Part shown: one piece after another, positions 22,948 to 36,798 of the stretch
Layout of the letters: every line of letters begins with the position of its first letter
Position numbering within the stretch: the stretch's first letter is position 1
Source: Pectinophora gossypiella
Taxonomy: Eukaryota > Arthropoda > Insecta > Lepidoptera > Gelechiidae
DNA length: 64,000 nucleotides
Direction: 5' to 3'
Assembly: GCF_024362695.1 (NCBI RefSeq)
Contig: NC_065409.1
Coordinates: 62,001 to 126,000, forward strand
Program-made: the position numbers and the translations under genes
The notes under the pieces: generated by a model
Databases searched by the model: none
The model's input: only the letters and a program-made list of their open reading frames with translations
What the model was told of the DNA's origin: nothing

Positions 22948-25900
22948 ATACATATAAATACCTAAATAATTAACATCTGTTGAGCTTTAAGTAATCCTTT
23001 AGGTAGAGCATTACTTGACAGCACAACAGTATGCGTAAAGTGAAATAATTAACGTGTCGTGTGGGTATGTTCATCAAATGCGAGCGTGTGCGCACTTTTC
23101 TGGAGCCGCGCCCGCGTCGCCGCTGCTCTAATTTAGCGCGCTCAATAATAACCGCGCTCACATTCGCGCTGCGCCCGCGCTGCGGCTCGCTTGAACTTGA
23201 CCCGCTGCCGCCGCCGCCGCTGCGACATCGCTACACTCATCTCATCACTGGGCCCTTGTGTAACAACTGTGTACCTGCGATACAGTCGATTCATTGCCGA
23301 AACCGCTAATTTAGTGCATATCAATCTGAGTTAGATTATTAGCAGCATTTAGTTGGTCACCACAAATGGAAATAGTTTTCAGTGTTGTGGTTTAACGATT
23401 CGTTAAATAGGTAGCAGAACTTTACTTTATTCTTCTTCTTCTTATCGTGTCGATGGCAAACTAAACTAAGGAAGTATGTGTGATCATGATCAGATTATTA
23501 TTTGTAACTATATAATTTTCCGACAAGAAAATCCACTTCTACTCAGAATCATGGTCTGAATGATCCCCCTCAGTATATGTTACGATGTCACTAACACCCT
23601 ATCGACCAGTATGGCTTGTAAGTATGTACTTGTACAGGGTGTAAGTAACATAGTTAAAGTGTAAAATTTAAAATACTTAATAATTAAAAAAATGTAAGTA
23701 ATTATAACGCAACGTACATCGGGCTCGAGAAATCATGTAGAGCCGTTACTTAGTTGAAATTGTTGTCAACAGTATCGTAAATATGAATGAAGTGTGATGC
23801 GCCGGCTGCCACCTGTTGCGGCGCGGCGCGGCGCGGGGCGCGGCTGGCTCCCTGACACTAGGAGGTACACCCGGGGCATAGAGTAAGGAAAAATACTGTT
23901 ACGGAAGTGGGTTTCTGGAATGGAAGGAAACTCACTGATTCCAAGAAGAAACTAATTTATTCACTATACACACGGTGCAGCTTTCGCACAGGGCTTCGCG
24001 GTGGGTCCATATTGGCTCGCATAAAATTGTTCTTCCTATATTTTTTCTTTATAGCATTTTTTCTTCATAATCATCACTATTTATAAAAAAGTTCATATAT
24101 TTTTCATAAAATTTTTGTTCCTAATTTTGTTATTCCTATCCTACATTGTTTATAAAATTACTCGTCATAAAGTTTTTACTCAGAATACTCTTAATACATA
24201 TTTTTATTTTTAACATATTTTAGTTCCGAAATATTATTTTGGAAGAGCTCGATGGCACAGTAATTTATTTGTCTTTAACCTGATAAGTTTTTAATGTATA
24301 CTATAATTTCTATCAGCAATTTAATTCTAGAAATTAGTTTCTGGCGCTTCGCCGGCCGCTGCCGCGACGGTGGCTCGCGCGTTGTGTGGTCACAGTTCTA
24401 ACCTAACCTAACCTACACTTATCTCTGTCTGGTAACATCTCATTTCTAGTTGCAATTTAATAGTCAGTGAAGTCACATTTTTATTCTAAAATAGTTGAAA
24501 GCATTTTAATTTAAGAATTAGTTGTACCGGATATTACTTCCTACTTACAAAGAAACTTACATACAAATGTTGTTTTTTTATTTTTATAAGTACTAAATAT
24601 TGTATATATGAATAATAAATTTATGAAGAGCACAATGTATGAGATAGAAATATATGAAGTAAAATTTTATGAAGCAGAAATTTATGAGGTACTTAATTGT
24701 TTATGAATAAAGAGTATTAGTAGTAACGACGTTAGAAAGAGTGAGTTTTTATGAATAGTGAGTCTTATGAAGAAAAATTTTATGAGAAACATTTTATGAA
24801 CTTTAATGTTTTTAAACTTTTTGATTTTTTGTAAATTTTATGTGAACAAAGGGGCTCCCCTTCGCGGTACCTACAACTCCGTCACCACCACTTCACTTTA
24901 TTTCGCGACACTCGAACGCAGCACGAAACACTATGACACTCGCACTTAACACAGCACTAGACACTACACTTGACACTGCTTCGCTTCCACTTTTTCTTTA
25001 CTTCCACTTTTCCACTTCTTCCTCTTCCTCCGACCACTTTTAAAAAACTGAACTTGGACTCCTTGCTCTTCCCGCACCTTATATGGTCCTATGGTCTCGT
25101 ACTAGGATTGTGGACTCTTTACTCGAATAATCTCGGGTGGAACCATAGAACAACCCGGACCTCGGCGGACCGTGGAACCTTCCAGTAAAGAAAAACAAAG
25201 ACGCGTCAGAAAATGTTGCCGCTAAAGGGAAGAATTTACGGTGACATTCCAGAAATCTCTGGTTGCTGAGCTTGTTTATGTGATGTTGATGCGATGTGAC
25301 ATTGTCAATCTGTCAAAATACCAAAAATAATAATAAGGTATCAAGGTAAAAAAATATATAAGTAGATCGGTAAAATAGTTACTTTAGTCTTCAATCGTCA
25401 GGGCTGCGCGCGGACTGTTGTTTTTAATTTTATCAGTATATTTTACATGTTGCTATTTTGAAATTGGAGGCCGGCGTTCGTTTGTCTGATTCGAATATGT
25501 ACTTACTTATTTACCTTTTATTCTATAAAAGATCCTTGCGTAAGTAGTACCTATCTAAGTAAGTCATGCCGGTTAAATTAGGTATTGTATGGCAGCCCTC
25601 AAACGTCACACAAAGTTGCGCGTGTACGATAACGTCAATATGTAGAGGCTTCATGAACGAAATGTCCGGGGTTTGCCTGGGGTACTTGGAATAATGATGA
25701 TAAGGGCGTATAATTCAGAAGAATGCGGCGGGGGGCACCCGGCGGCTCGCGTGCCCTCACGTGCGCGCCGGGCGCGGGCCCTCTGCGTGGTCTACTGTGT
25801 AGATGCCGTACAATCTACAGATTACGTATAACCTATGACGTCACACGTTTTGTAATTATGGTTGTCGTCTTCCATCTGATTTCTAATTCAGTGGATAAGA

Positions 25901-26393
25901 CGCGCGGCGCGACGGCGTCGCAGTACTAGCTGTTTCACGAGGACCGAACGAATATTGAAAGTGTGTTGAACATTATAACATTACATACAGTGGGTACTTA
26001 CATATCTAAATACCTGCATAGTTTAGATATGGTTTACTATAGATATAGGTAAGCACCTACAAATATAAACTTAGCAGACAAAACTTCACCTTATTAGGAA
26101 GTTTAAAAAATACTTCCTGAAAATCAAATAGTGTTGAGATTACAGGTATATAATAATTGCATGTTGACCATGCTAAAATTAGGTCATAGATACGTATACC
26201 TACGTCACGTGGTGGGTGCCGTCGCTCGCTGAGTCTTGAATTTGTAAACAATAACTCGTACACAACTCCCCACATGCTTGCATGATGGATGCGCGCGGTC
26301 GCGACGTCACCATGTCGACAGCCACTGCGACAGCTGACGGTCTACTCACGCTACCGGAGCGTACACGGTGTACTATAGTGGTATGACATAACC
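22948..26393. other. Spacer with unresolved repeats
   Basis: CpG-rich blocks occur at 23095-23235, 23810-23850 and 25720-25800. The segment 23535-23610 repeats part of the intron-2 element at 7533-7615. From 23898 to 25257 there is an unusual AT-rich palindromic region, reported separately. No host exon is recognised. Confidence 0.4.
23898..25257. repeat. Unresolved AT-rich palindromic region
   Basis: The left half is full of CATAAA/TTCATA words (24020-24330) and the right half of the complementary TTTATGA words (24600-24840), so the two can fold back. GC-rich shoulders follow, with TTTCTGGAATG near 23932 and its complement CATTCCAGAAA near 25245. It could be a large foldback transposon or an LTR-type remnant. 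No coding sequence is recognised. Confidence 0.35.
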
Positions 26394-26405
26394 ATCAATA
26401 AATAC

Positions 26406-27309
26406 CGGAGAAAAGTGCAGCGGTGTACTTTTCAAAGGGCTATTATAACACGCCACGGTCACGCCGTCAACTTAAAATCATTAAGATGTTTGGCAAGCCG
26501 ATCCCTTGGGAGGAGCAAGTCAAATATCTCGGCGTAGTCTTAGATAGACGTCTTACTTTCAAGGCCCATATCAAACGTGTGCGCGATCGCGCCGCGTTTG
26601 TAATGGGCCGTCTTCATTGTCTCCTTAACAAGCGAAGTAAATTGTCCCTTAGGAATAAGGTCAAAATCTACACGACTTGCATCCGTCCGATCATGACCTA
26701 TGCAGGGGTAGTTTTCGCTCATGCGAGTCCCTCTCAAATCCACCGTCTACAGGTAATACAAAATCGTTTCATGCGGAAAGCCACGGGAGCTCCGTGGTTC
26801 CTTCGCAATGAAAATCTGCACATTGACCTAGGTCTGCCAACCATTGCCCAATGGCTCAAATTAGCTTCCAAACGTTTTTTCGATTCTGCTCCGCACCACC
26901 CAAATCCCCTGGTAGTTGCGGCTTCCGATTACATCCCGCTTAGGGACGGTACTGAAAAGTATCGGCGTCCGAAGGACGTAATATACGATCCCGACGACCC
27001 GATTACTCTAGCCATAGAGGCAGCCAATCAGCTCGCGACACCAAACACTTCAGGACCCCGATACCGACCCCGCCGGCGTGGTCGACGATTTCCCTCATTC
27101 AGCGCTTATCGCTATCGACCCACTAGGGTCGATTAATTCTTTCAAATATTTTTCCTCTCAGACGACGCCCTGAGCCGAGGTTCGCGCCCAACTGGGCACC
27201 CTCAGGCCTGTTGTCTTAAACGTTGTACCGGGTGAGAGCCTTCAGCGCTCCCCATTTGTCCGGCCAAGTAGTTAATGCCATCTGCGGCAAATCTACAATA
27301 AGTCACGTC

Positions 27310-27338
<29 letters not shown>
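26406..27338 (+). pseudogene. Jockey-type LINE, 5'-truncated, copy 1
   Basis: An open frame runs from 26406 to the stop at 27136 and encodes the C-terminal part of a Jockey reverse transcriptase. It has KSAAVYFSKG, the thumb-type EEQVKYLGVVLDRRLTF motif, VRDRAAFVMGRLHCLLNKRSKLSL, YTTCIRPIMTYAGVVFAHA and a basic tail. The YxDD catalytic part is lost. A 3' UTR and a long poly(A) (27310-27337) follow. The 12-bp repeat ATCAATAAATAC flanks it (26394-26405 and 27339-27350). The ends are intact and the frame has no stops, so the copy is recent. Relatives: 33136, 36566, 37832, 57904 and 60471. Confidence 0.9.
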
Positions 27339-27340
<2 letters not shown>

Positions 27341-27350
27341 CAATAAATAC

Positions 27351-27796
27351 AAATTAAACGTTGTAATTGTTCGACTAACCGTGTGCTGTATGGCTTAACT
27401 AAAAAAAAGACATCAACGCGAGCATCCGGTCTTCTGAGTTAAAGCAGAATGGATTTGTGTATAAGTACAGGAAGCTCGGTGAGGTGTAGGCGGTGTGGGT
27501 ACACAGAATGTACCTCTGTCTATTATGTATATATGTCTTTATATATATAAAGTAGAGTTGGTTGTTTGTTGCTGTTATGGTATTATTTTTGTAGCGTCCT
27601 CTACATCTATAGTACATACTCAAAACTCCATTATTTTGTTTATATTTATTTATTTACATTGTTCACTAAGGGAAGAAAGTGATCGGTTATCAACCCAAGT
27701 GTTGTTTGAGGGCCTTAGTACTGACTGTCACATAAGTACATAATGAGTTACACCTACGAGGAAATTTTTATATATTGAAAATTTATATTCTACAAT
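27351..27796. other. AT-rich spacer
   Basis: It holds TATATATAAAG-type runs and fragments resembling the 7700-type repeat (GTACCTCTGTCTATTA near 27509). No gene is seen. Confidence 0.4.
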
Positions 27797-28085
27797 AAGT
27801 AAAATATTTATTTCCTCTACAAATAACATTGTTATTTTACTAATTTACAATAATTTTATAACATGAACATTAAATTTGTGCGCTACACTGCAGCTGTACA
27901 AATGTACCTTATCCTTTGCCGAAGGTTCTCTGGAAGAGATCGCTCTTAGCGATAAGGCCGCCTTTGCCCACCTTAGAATAAATTTATCCTGTAAATGTTT
28001 TTAATATTTACAGGATAATTATTATTAATATTTGTAGAGACTGGAGCCTAAACTAGGATACCCTGTGTTATAGGTCTCCAGGCCT
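27797..28085. repeat. Dispersed repeat, copy 1 (pair with 32917-33004)
   Basis: TTTATTTCCTCTACAAA near 27808 and TTTGTAGAGACTGGAGCCTAA near 28033 match the two halves of the compact copy at 32917-33004. Here roughly 200 extra bases sit between the halves, including the 13-bp inverted repeat TTATCCTGTAAAT (27984-27996 and 28006-28018). It is probably a LINE 3' end on the minus strand, with an insertion. Confidence 0.55.
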
Positions 28086-31000
28086 CCACCGCCAGGAATA
28101 CGGTCATTAATAATCGTATCAGTAGAGCAATACAAAGAAAGTAAAAAAAAGGAGAGACGTGCGCGATTCTCATTATTATCTATTTTCTATTAAATGTTTG
28201 TTTTTTTTAAACCACGCCACGAACCTGTTTGTGTTTTGACATATTATCACAAAATTAACATTTAGAAAGCGAGCGGTAATACGTTTTTATTCTGTGGTCA
28301 TGGTCGTCGAAGCTAATTTGACATTAAGTTACAGTAGGTAGGTGGATGATGTCAAAAATCTTCACTTCGGCTGCTTCCGTGATTCCACCAGAATGGAACG
28401 TGCGGACGGACCTCGCGGCCGCGGGCGCCGTGGGCGGCTGCCGGAGGATTAACATCAAGGGCATATAGCTTCAATGATCCCTGGATTACCTACGAACATT
28501 TTTAATTAGAGAAACGACTCTCTGTTATCATAATTTCCCACCGTATAGTAGCTATATTCTCCCCACTAGAGTAAGGACGTATAATTATGATTGACAAAGA
28601 TTAGTAGGTATACCCATCTACAATTAATATTTAATAAACAAATCTAAAACCTGTATTAAAGCAAAAACCTTTTTACTCTTATAAGCTTCGCCGTAATGCG
28701 AATACCATATTTCCATATGCGGCCTGAGGGTATACTTAGTAGAGATTAATTAAAATAATGGATAGACAAAGGAATAATAAATAAACCTCGGTATTGGTTT
28801 TTGTATAAAAGGTATTGAATATTCAGAACTGGCTACAGACGAGTAAGTATTAATAGCGAGCGAGTCCGCCGTCGGGCGACGACCGCAACGCGGAAGGTGC
28901 ATGTTGATCAGGTGGGACCGGCGCGGGCGCTGCTATTATCTCCATATAGGTGAGGGCACTCCACGCGGGGCGGTAATGGCGGACCGTTACCGGCACCGTA
29001 CTCCGTGCAACAGCGTTCTGGTCTCACACGCTGAGCTTATATCGCGTCGCGCGCGGCATCACCGCCGGTGCGGGAAGGAACAGTCTCTGTACATTAACAA
29101 TGTGCACTGTTCACGACCGCCGCCGCCGCCGCCGCCGTGCTGCGCGCGTGGTCGTCCGCTGCCCGCCCCGCACCGGGACACGCGCTGCCTGCCATGCGGA
29201 CATATCTACTGTTACGTACATACTATGTTCCACATAAATATCAGAGTGCATCTAACCCTAGCGAGGATAATGTGTTGCTGTTAAACTTACCGTAATTTCT
29301 TTCCATCATAACTGTACCCACTTGACATAACCTCTATTATGTATAAAGGTAAGTTTATACTTGTTTTTTTTCGTAAGTAGTTTATGTTCCCTTTTCATGA
29401 TCACGGGAGCGAAGAGGCTTCGATCAAACGCTGTACTGTTTTCTGTTTTTATTCCCTTGGTGGCTCAGTAATGATTCTAACTCCAGGGTTATTGAAAGGT
29501 CAGCCCACACGTGAGACGAAGCTAGATCACGGTAAAGTGTGATGTTATTAGAAGCTTATTTAGACATTGTGTAACGCATACGTGTAGGTTGTATTACAAA
29601 AGCAGAATATAGGATTTTCAATGCGAAACAAATCGTGTGTGTTGGGGCGGCGGCGGCGGCGGCGGCGGGCTGCTCTCGTACATATTTTATCACATGACCC
29701 GAAATAAAAGTTCGCCTTTGCCTTATTTGCTCAGCCTTCATAAAGCTAACGCGTTATTAATGTTAGAAAAGTCTTCGAGACTCAATAGAAAATATGGAAT
29801 GTTCTCGTTAATGAAGAAATATGTTTAATATAAAGCCGTTCTTTTCTAGCTACCTATTGTAGTGCGGATTAAGAAGATTACGCCCTGTTGATGAAGCTTA
29901 GGCTCATCTGTCACCAAGTCATGACGACGCCGCGGCGCCGGCGACGACGCCACACTCGGCCGGCGGCGCCGCGCCACCGCCGCGTCACTGCGCCCGCGCC
30001 GCCGCCTGCACTCACTTGCAATCAAATGGCTCGCATGAGTTAATAATGCACATGCATAATCAATAGCTGGCAAGTGGGTATTAAACATCAACGAGGCGAA
30101 GTACATTCATTTCGTATCGCACGCAGACTGCAGCGTTAATGTCGTATACCTCTACGTATACCTACGTAATAGTTAGATAGATACGTACCTAACATCAAGT
30201 CTGTTGCGAGACTGTGCATAGGTGTACTTGCAAGGGAAGCATATTGTTGAATCTGTTGGTTGATGTGATGAAAATATTCGGGCTGTTATTGCACCGTTTT
30301 TACGCACAAAGTACCTAGCTGTAATGACAACATACCCGCACTAGTGCTTTTTATTACACTTTCTTTTAAACCATGGAGTTTCTACATGCAGAAATAAAGC
30401 AATAAAAGTAATCAATATTTCTGTGAATATATAAACTGCCCATATACCTACCCAACTAATTAAAAAATGATAAATAAACATTTAATTTCATTTCTTGAAA
30501 TTACTTTTTGTTACGAACTACTTATAATAATAATAATAGATAAAAGGTACGTACATGTATTGAGTTACATATTATTATTATATTTTTATTAAAGGTCGCT
30601 CGTTGGTAGTAGGGACCTACCTATATGCACGGCGCGGCGCATGGTGACAGTGCCTCTATTTCTATCAGCTCGCGCACCGCAAATTCAATCTGACGAAATG
30701 TCAAATACTTATTTTGTATTTATTACCTATTTGGAAATTGTATTGAGTTTTTCCGTAATTTTAAACGTAAAATTATTCTGAACTTAAAAAGAGAGCGCGA
30801 GTTCAAATATTCGTATAGGTAGGTACCTACAAACGTGGTGTACAGAGTCAATGAATATAGAGGAGGAACCCATTCGTCGTCGAACTGGTCGATTACTACA
30901 GGAGAGGTCCGGAGAGTGCGCGGGCGCAGGCGGTCGGCGACCCGCGCGGAACCTGTCCGCCGCCGGCCGGGGGCGGAGTGACGCGGCGCGGGAGGGGCGG

Positions 31001-32419
31001 AGGCCGCATTCCGGCCTGCACACCCTGCACCGGACCGGACACTTTCGCAACCTCCAGTAATTTGCAAACATAACGGCCGCCATTACCATAGAGCCACGTA
31101 TACAATAATGTAGAGCATAATATAAATAAAGTAGCTATGTACGTACTTAAGTATACAACTTGTTTCTTTGCAAATATCTGCCGTATGTGTGCTCACACAC
31201 AGTATCGTAAACAAACAGGGCTCGGTGAGGTTGTGACAACAAACGCTCTCCTTACCTGTGCCGGTCGCAATTGGCCTTTAACAGCCTGCACAGGGCGCGG
31301 TGCCGCCGCGCCGTCATCACCGTCGCCGCCTAGCTCTAGCTAGACTATGACGCTGATTTTTAGCTGCAGCCCGTTGGGGCATCAAAAGACATTGAAACAA
31401 AAACTGGGCTCTAGTGCTCTAAGCACGATATTAAATGTTATGTACCTAAACCTAATGTATTCAACTAAATTTAAAGAAAATATCATAAGAAAAATAAATA
31501 AAATTACAGAATACTTACTTGTTAAAGAGACTAAACCTGACTATTCACTAAATACATAAATAAATAGCTACTAGACATACATGTACCTATCTACCTACCT
31601 AGCTGGAAATAATCATGTTCGAAATGGAAGGTTTAAATAAAGGGGTTAACGAAATAATTAAAAAGGACTTTGATCATATTACGACGATTTCTGTCCTTAC
31701 ATTACGTCCGGGGTCTACGTCGCAGCGAGTGTTGCAAGACAAAGGCAATTCTAGTTTCGAGTTTTTGCGATCATTAATATCGTGACTAATTAGTAGTCAT
31801 CGTCACACATCAGTGCCTGTGCATGCGTGTGGGACTCCCACACACCGCACCACATTACACACGTTGCATACGTTGCTCCTGCAGCTCAGGAGCGCATGTT
31901 ACACTTGCTCAGGCATCGATTAGTATAACAAGCGCTTATGTTTACTTGATAATGTGGGAATTAAACGTAAGTACCAACAGACCCACCACCATCACTAATC
32001 ACGACCGTGCATGCACTATCAATCGTTGAGTAGATATAAGCTTGCACCGACAACGCCGTGCCCGCTCCGTGGTTCAATGGGCTTTACGAAAACGATTTTT
32101 AAACGCAAAGTAAACAATAAATATTAGGGTAGCGTCAACGTAACGTTAACGCTACGGAAACGTAACAGATACCATTTGTAGTAGGTATGTTTTATAACGG
32201 GGAATTCAATACATTTTCGTCGTACAAGCAGTTCAAAGCGGAAATATCCAGTTACCATTTCTTAACAATAGATAGGTTCCGTGAATTTGTTGGTGTACGG
32301 TCGCCGTATGATGTGTGGCGTCGCAGGAGCTGTGTGCTGTGGTGGAGTATGCGCCACGTCGCAGCACTCATCAAACTGACAAAACTATGATGAGAGAATA
32401 ATGTTATAAGTAAAAATAT
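28086..32419. other. Gene-poor spacer with CpG-rich blocks
   Basis: CpG-rich blocks at 28395-28445, 28860-29200, 29930-30005 and 30905-31020 alternate with AT-rich DNA. A GGC triplet run lies at 29645-29668. The longest open frame (28901-29284) has biased composition and no recognisable motif. No exon or complete repeat could be supported. Confidence 0.4.
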
Positions 32420-32437
32420 AATTCTAGGTAATTATAT

Positions 32438-32881
32438 GTATAATGCTTATCGGAAGGATTGGCCGGAGATCGCGCAAAGTCGAGAGGAGTGGAAAAATCA
32501 AGGGGAGGCCTTTGCCCAGCAGTGGGATCGTATAGGCTAAATAAGATAAGATTATATAAGTCATAAACTGCCTATATACGTCCCACTGCTGGGCACAGGC
32601 CTCCCCTCAATCAACCGGAGGGGGTATGGAGCATACTCCACCACGCTGCTCCACTGCGGGTTGGTGGAGGTGTTTTTACGGCTAATAGCCGGGACCAACG
32701 GCTTAACGTGCCTTCCGAAGCACGGAATCATCTTACTTTTTCGGACAATCAGGTGATTCAAGCCTGAAAAGTCCTTACCAAACAAAGGACAGTCTCACAA
32801 AGTGATTTCGACAATGTCCCCATCGGGAATCGGACCCGGACCTCCAGATCGTGAGCCTAACGCTCTAACCACTAGACCACG
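32438..32881 (-). mobile_element. Composite insertion: SINE joined to an inverted LINE 3' end
   Basis: One 18-bp duplication, AATTCTAGGTAATTATAT (32420-32437 and 32882-32899), encloses both parts. The right part (about 32555-32881) is a minus-strand SINE almost identical to 620-946. The left part contains 30 codons on the plus strand (32451-32540), ending ...GEAFAQQWDRIG and a stop, the C-terminus of an RTE-like LINE. The two are head-out, so they entered as one event or one template switch. Confidence 0.85.
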
Positions 32882-32916
32882 AATTCTAGGTAATTATATT
32901 AAGTAAAGTAAGTAAA

Positions 32917-33004
32917 ATCTTTATTTCCTCTACAAAAAATACATGGTAATATTTGTAGAGGCTGGAGCCTAAACTAGGATATCCTGTGTTTTAGGACTCC
33001 AGGC
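32917..33004. repeat. Dispersed repeat, copy 2
   Basis: Compact copy of the repeat at 27797-28085, with CTTTATTTCCTCTACAAA and TTTGTAGAGGCTGGAGCCTAA close together. It lies just right of the composite SINE insertion. Confidence 0.55.
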
Positions 33005-33135
33005 ATCTCATCAACATCTGTGAGCATATTTTTTAATTTTGCAGGAAATACCAAAATAAATAATCCAAACCAGAGATATGAGGGTTCAAAAAATTTACGA
33101 AATATTTCGAGAAAAGGTTTGCTCGTGCTGGCGGG

Positions 33136-34139
33136 ATCAAATTCACCGTCTACAGGTGTTTGAGCCACTTGTTCTGTCTTTTTTATTTCTGTTAATACGC
33201 CTAGCTACCCAAGGGAAACACCAAAAAGACTTTATAAATTAAAAACAAATAATTAAAAACTTGTTGCTTGAGTGTGTGAACCCCGACGGTTTAGTGACGT
33301 TTTGTTCTTCTTCTTTGTTTTCTGCCTGCTTATATATATTACGTTTTTATTCTTGCAAACATAATTGTGAATAATAATAAATAGACTGCTGTGATTGCGT
33401 GTGCTGTCAACAAAAACCAGGCCTGGTTAAAAGAGTGAAGAAGCTGATCACGTAAGTGTTTCCCTTATTCTTTGAGCTGGGCTATTTTCAGGGTATGGAG
33501 GCAGCGCAAGTGGTTAGGATTCTTCCTTTCCACCTTTTTTCTTTTTTTGCATGAATGTGTATCAAACAACAGGTAATACAAAATCGTTTCATGCGGAAAG
33601 CCACGGGAGCTCCGTGGTTCCTTCGCAATGAAAATCTGCACATTGACCTAGGTCTGCCAACCATTGCCCAATGGCTCAAATTAGCTTCCAAACGTTTTTT
33701 CGATTCTGCTCCGCACCACCCAAATCCCCTGGTAGTTGCGGCTTCCGAGTACATTCCGTTTAGGGACGGTACTGAAAAGTATCGGCGTCCGAAGGACGTA
33801 ATATACGATCCCGACGACCCGATTACTCTAGCCATAGAGGCAGCCAATCAGCTCGCGACACCAAACACTTCAGGACCCCGATACCGACCCCGCCGGCGTG
33901 GTCGACGATTTTTCTCATTCAGTGCTTATCGCTATCGACCCACTAGGGTCGATTAATTCTTTCAAATATTTTTCCTCTCAGACGACGCCCTGAGCCGAGG
34001 TTCGCGCCCAACTGGGCACCCTCAGGCCTGTTGTCTTAAACGTTGTACCGGGTAAGAGCCTTCAGCGCTCCCCATTTGTCCGGCCAAGAGTTAATGCCAT
34101 CTGCGGCAAATCTACAATAAGTCACGTCAAAAAAAAAAA
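33136..34139 (+). pseudogene. Jockey-type LINE copy 2 with a 417-bp extra segment
   Basis: The 12-bp repeat CGTGCTGGCGGG flanks it (33124-33135 and 34140-34151) and it ends in poly(A), so this is one retroposition event. The first 20 bases match copy 1 just before its CTACAG. A 417-bp segment (33156-33572) absent from copy 1 follows, and from 33573 the sequence again follows copy 1 almost base for base to the stop at 33956 and through the 3' UTR. The retained frame encodes only the extreme C-terminus of the reverse transcriptase (from QNRFMRKATGAPWF). The extra segment starts GT and ends AG. Confidence 0.85.
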
Positions 34140-34151
34140 CGTGCTGGCGGG

Positions 34152-36565
<2,414 letters not shown>

Positions 36566-36798
36566 AACCCGACTACTCTAGCCATAGAGGCGGCTAATCA
36601 GCTCGCGACAACAAACACTTCAGGACGTCGGTACCAACCCCGACGACGTGGCCGACAATCTCCCTCATTCAGCTCTTATCGCTATCAGCCTTATTTATCG
36701 ACTATATTTTTATACCGCGGGTGAGAGACCTTTGTGCTCCCCATTTGTTCGGCCAAGTAATGCCAATTGCGGAAAATCTGCAATAAGCAAAAAAAAAA
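36566..36798 (+). pseudogene. Jockey-type LINE relic, copy 3
   Basis: It matches the last coding part and 3' UTR of copies 1 and 2 (CCGACTACTCTAGCCATAGA, then TTCGGCCAAGTAATGCCA) and ends in a short poly(A). It has more substitutions and small deletions, so it is older. Confidence 0.8.

Noticed and set aside
24397..24415. Telomere-like CCTAA repeats
   Set aside because: Only two to three units; this word is common as a scattered motif in moth DNA.
28901..29284. 127-codon frame in a CpG-rich block
   Set aside because: Composition-driven (Arg/Pro/Cys), with no recognisable domain, no exon boundaries and proline runs from CCG repeats.
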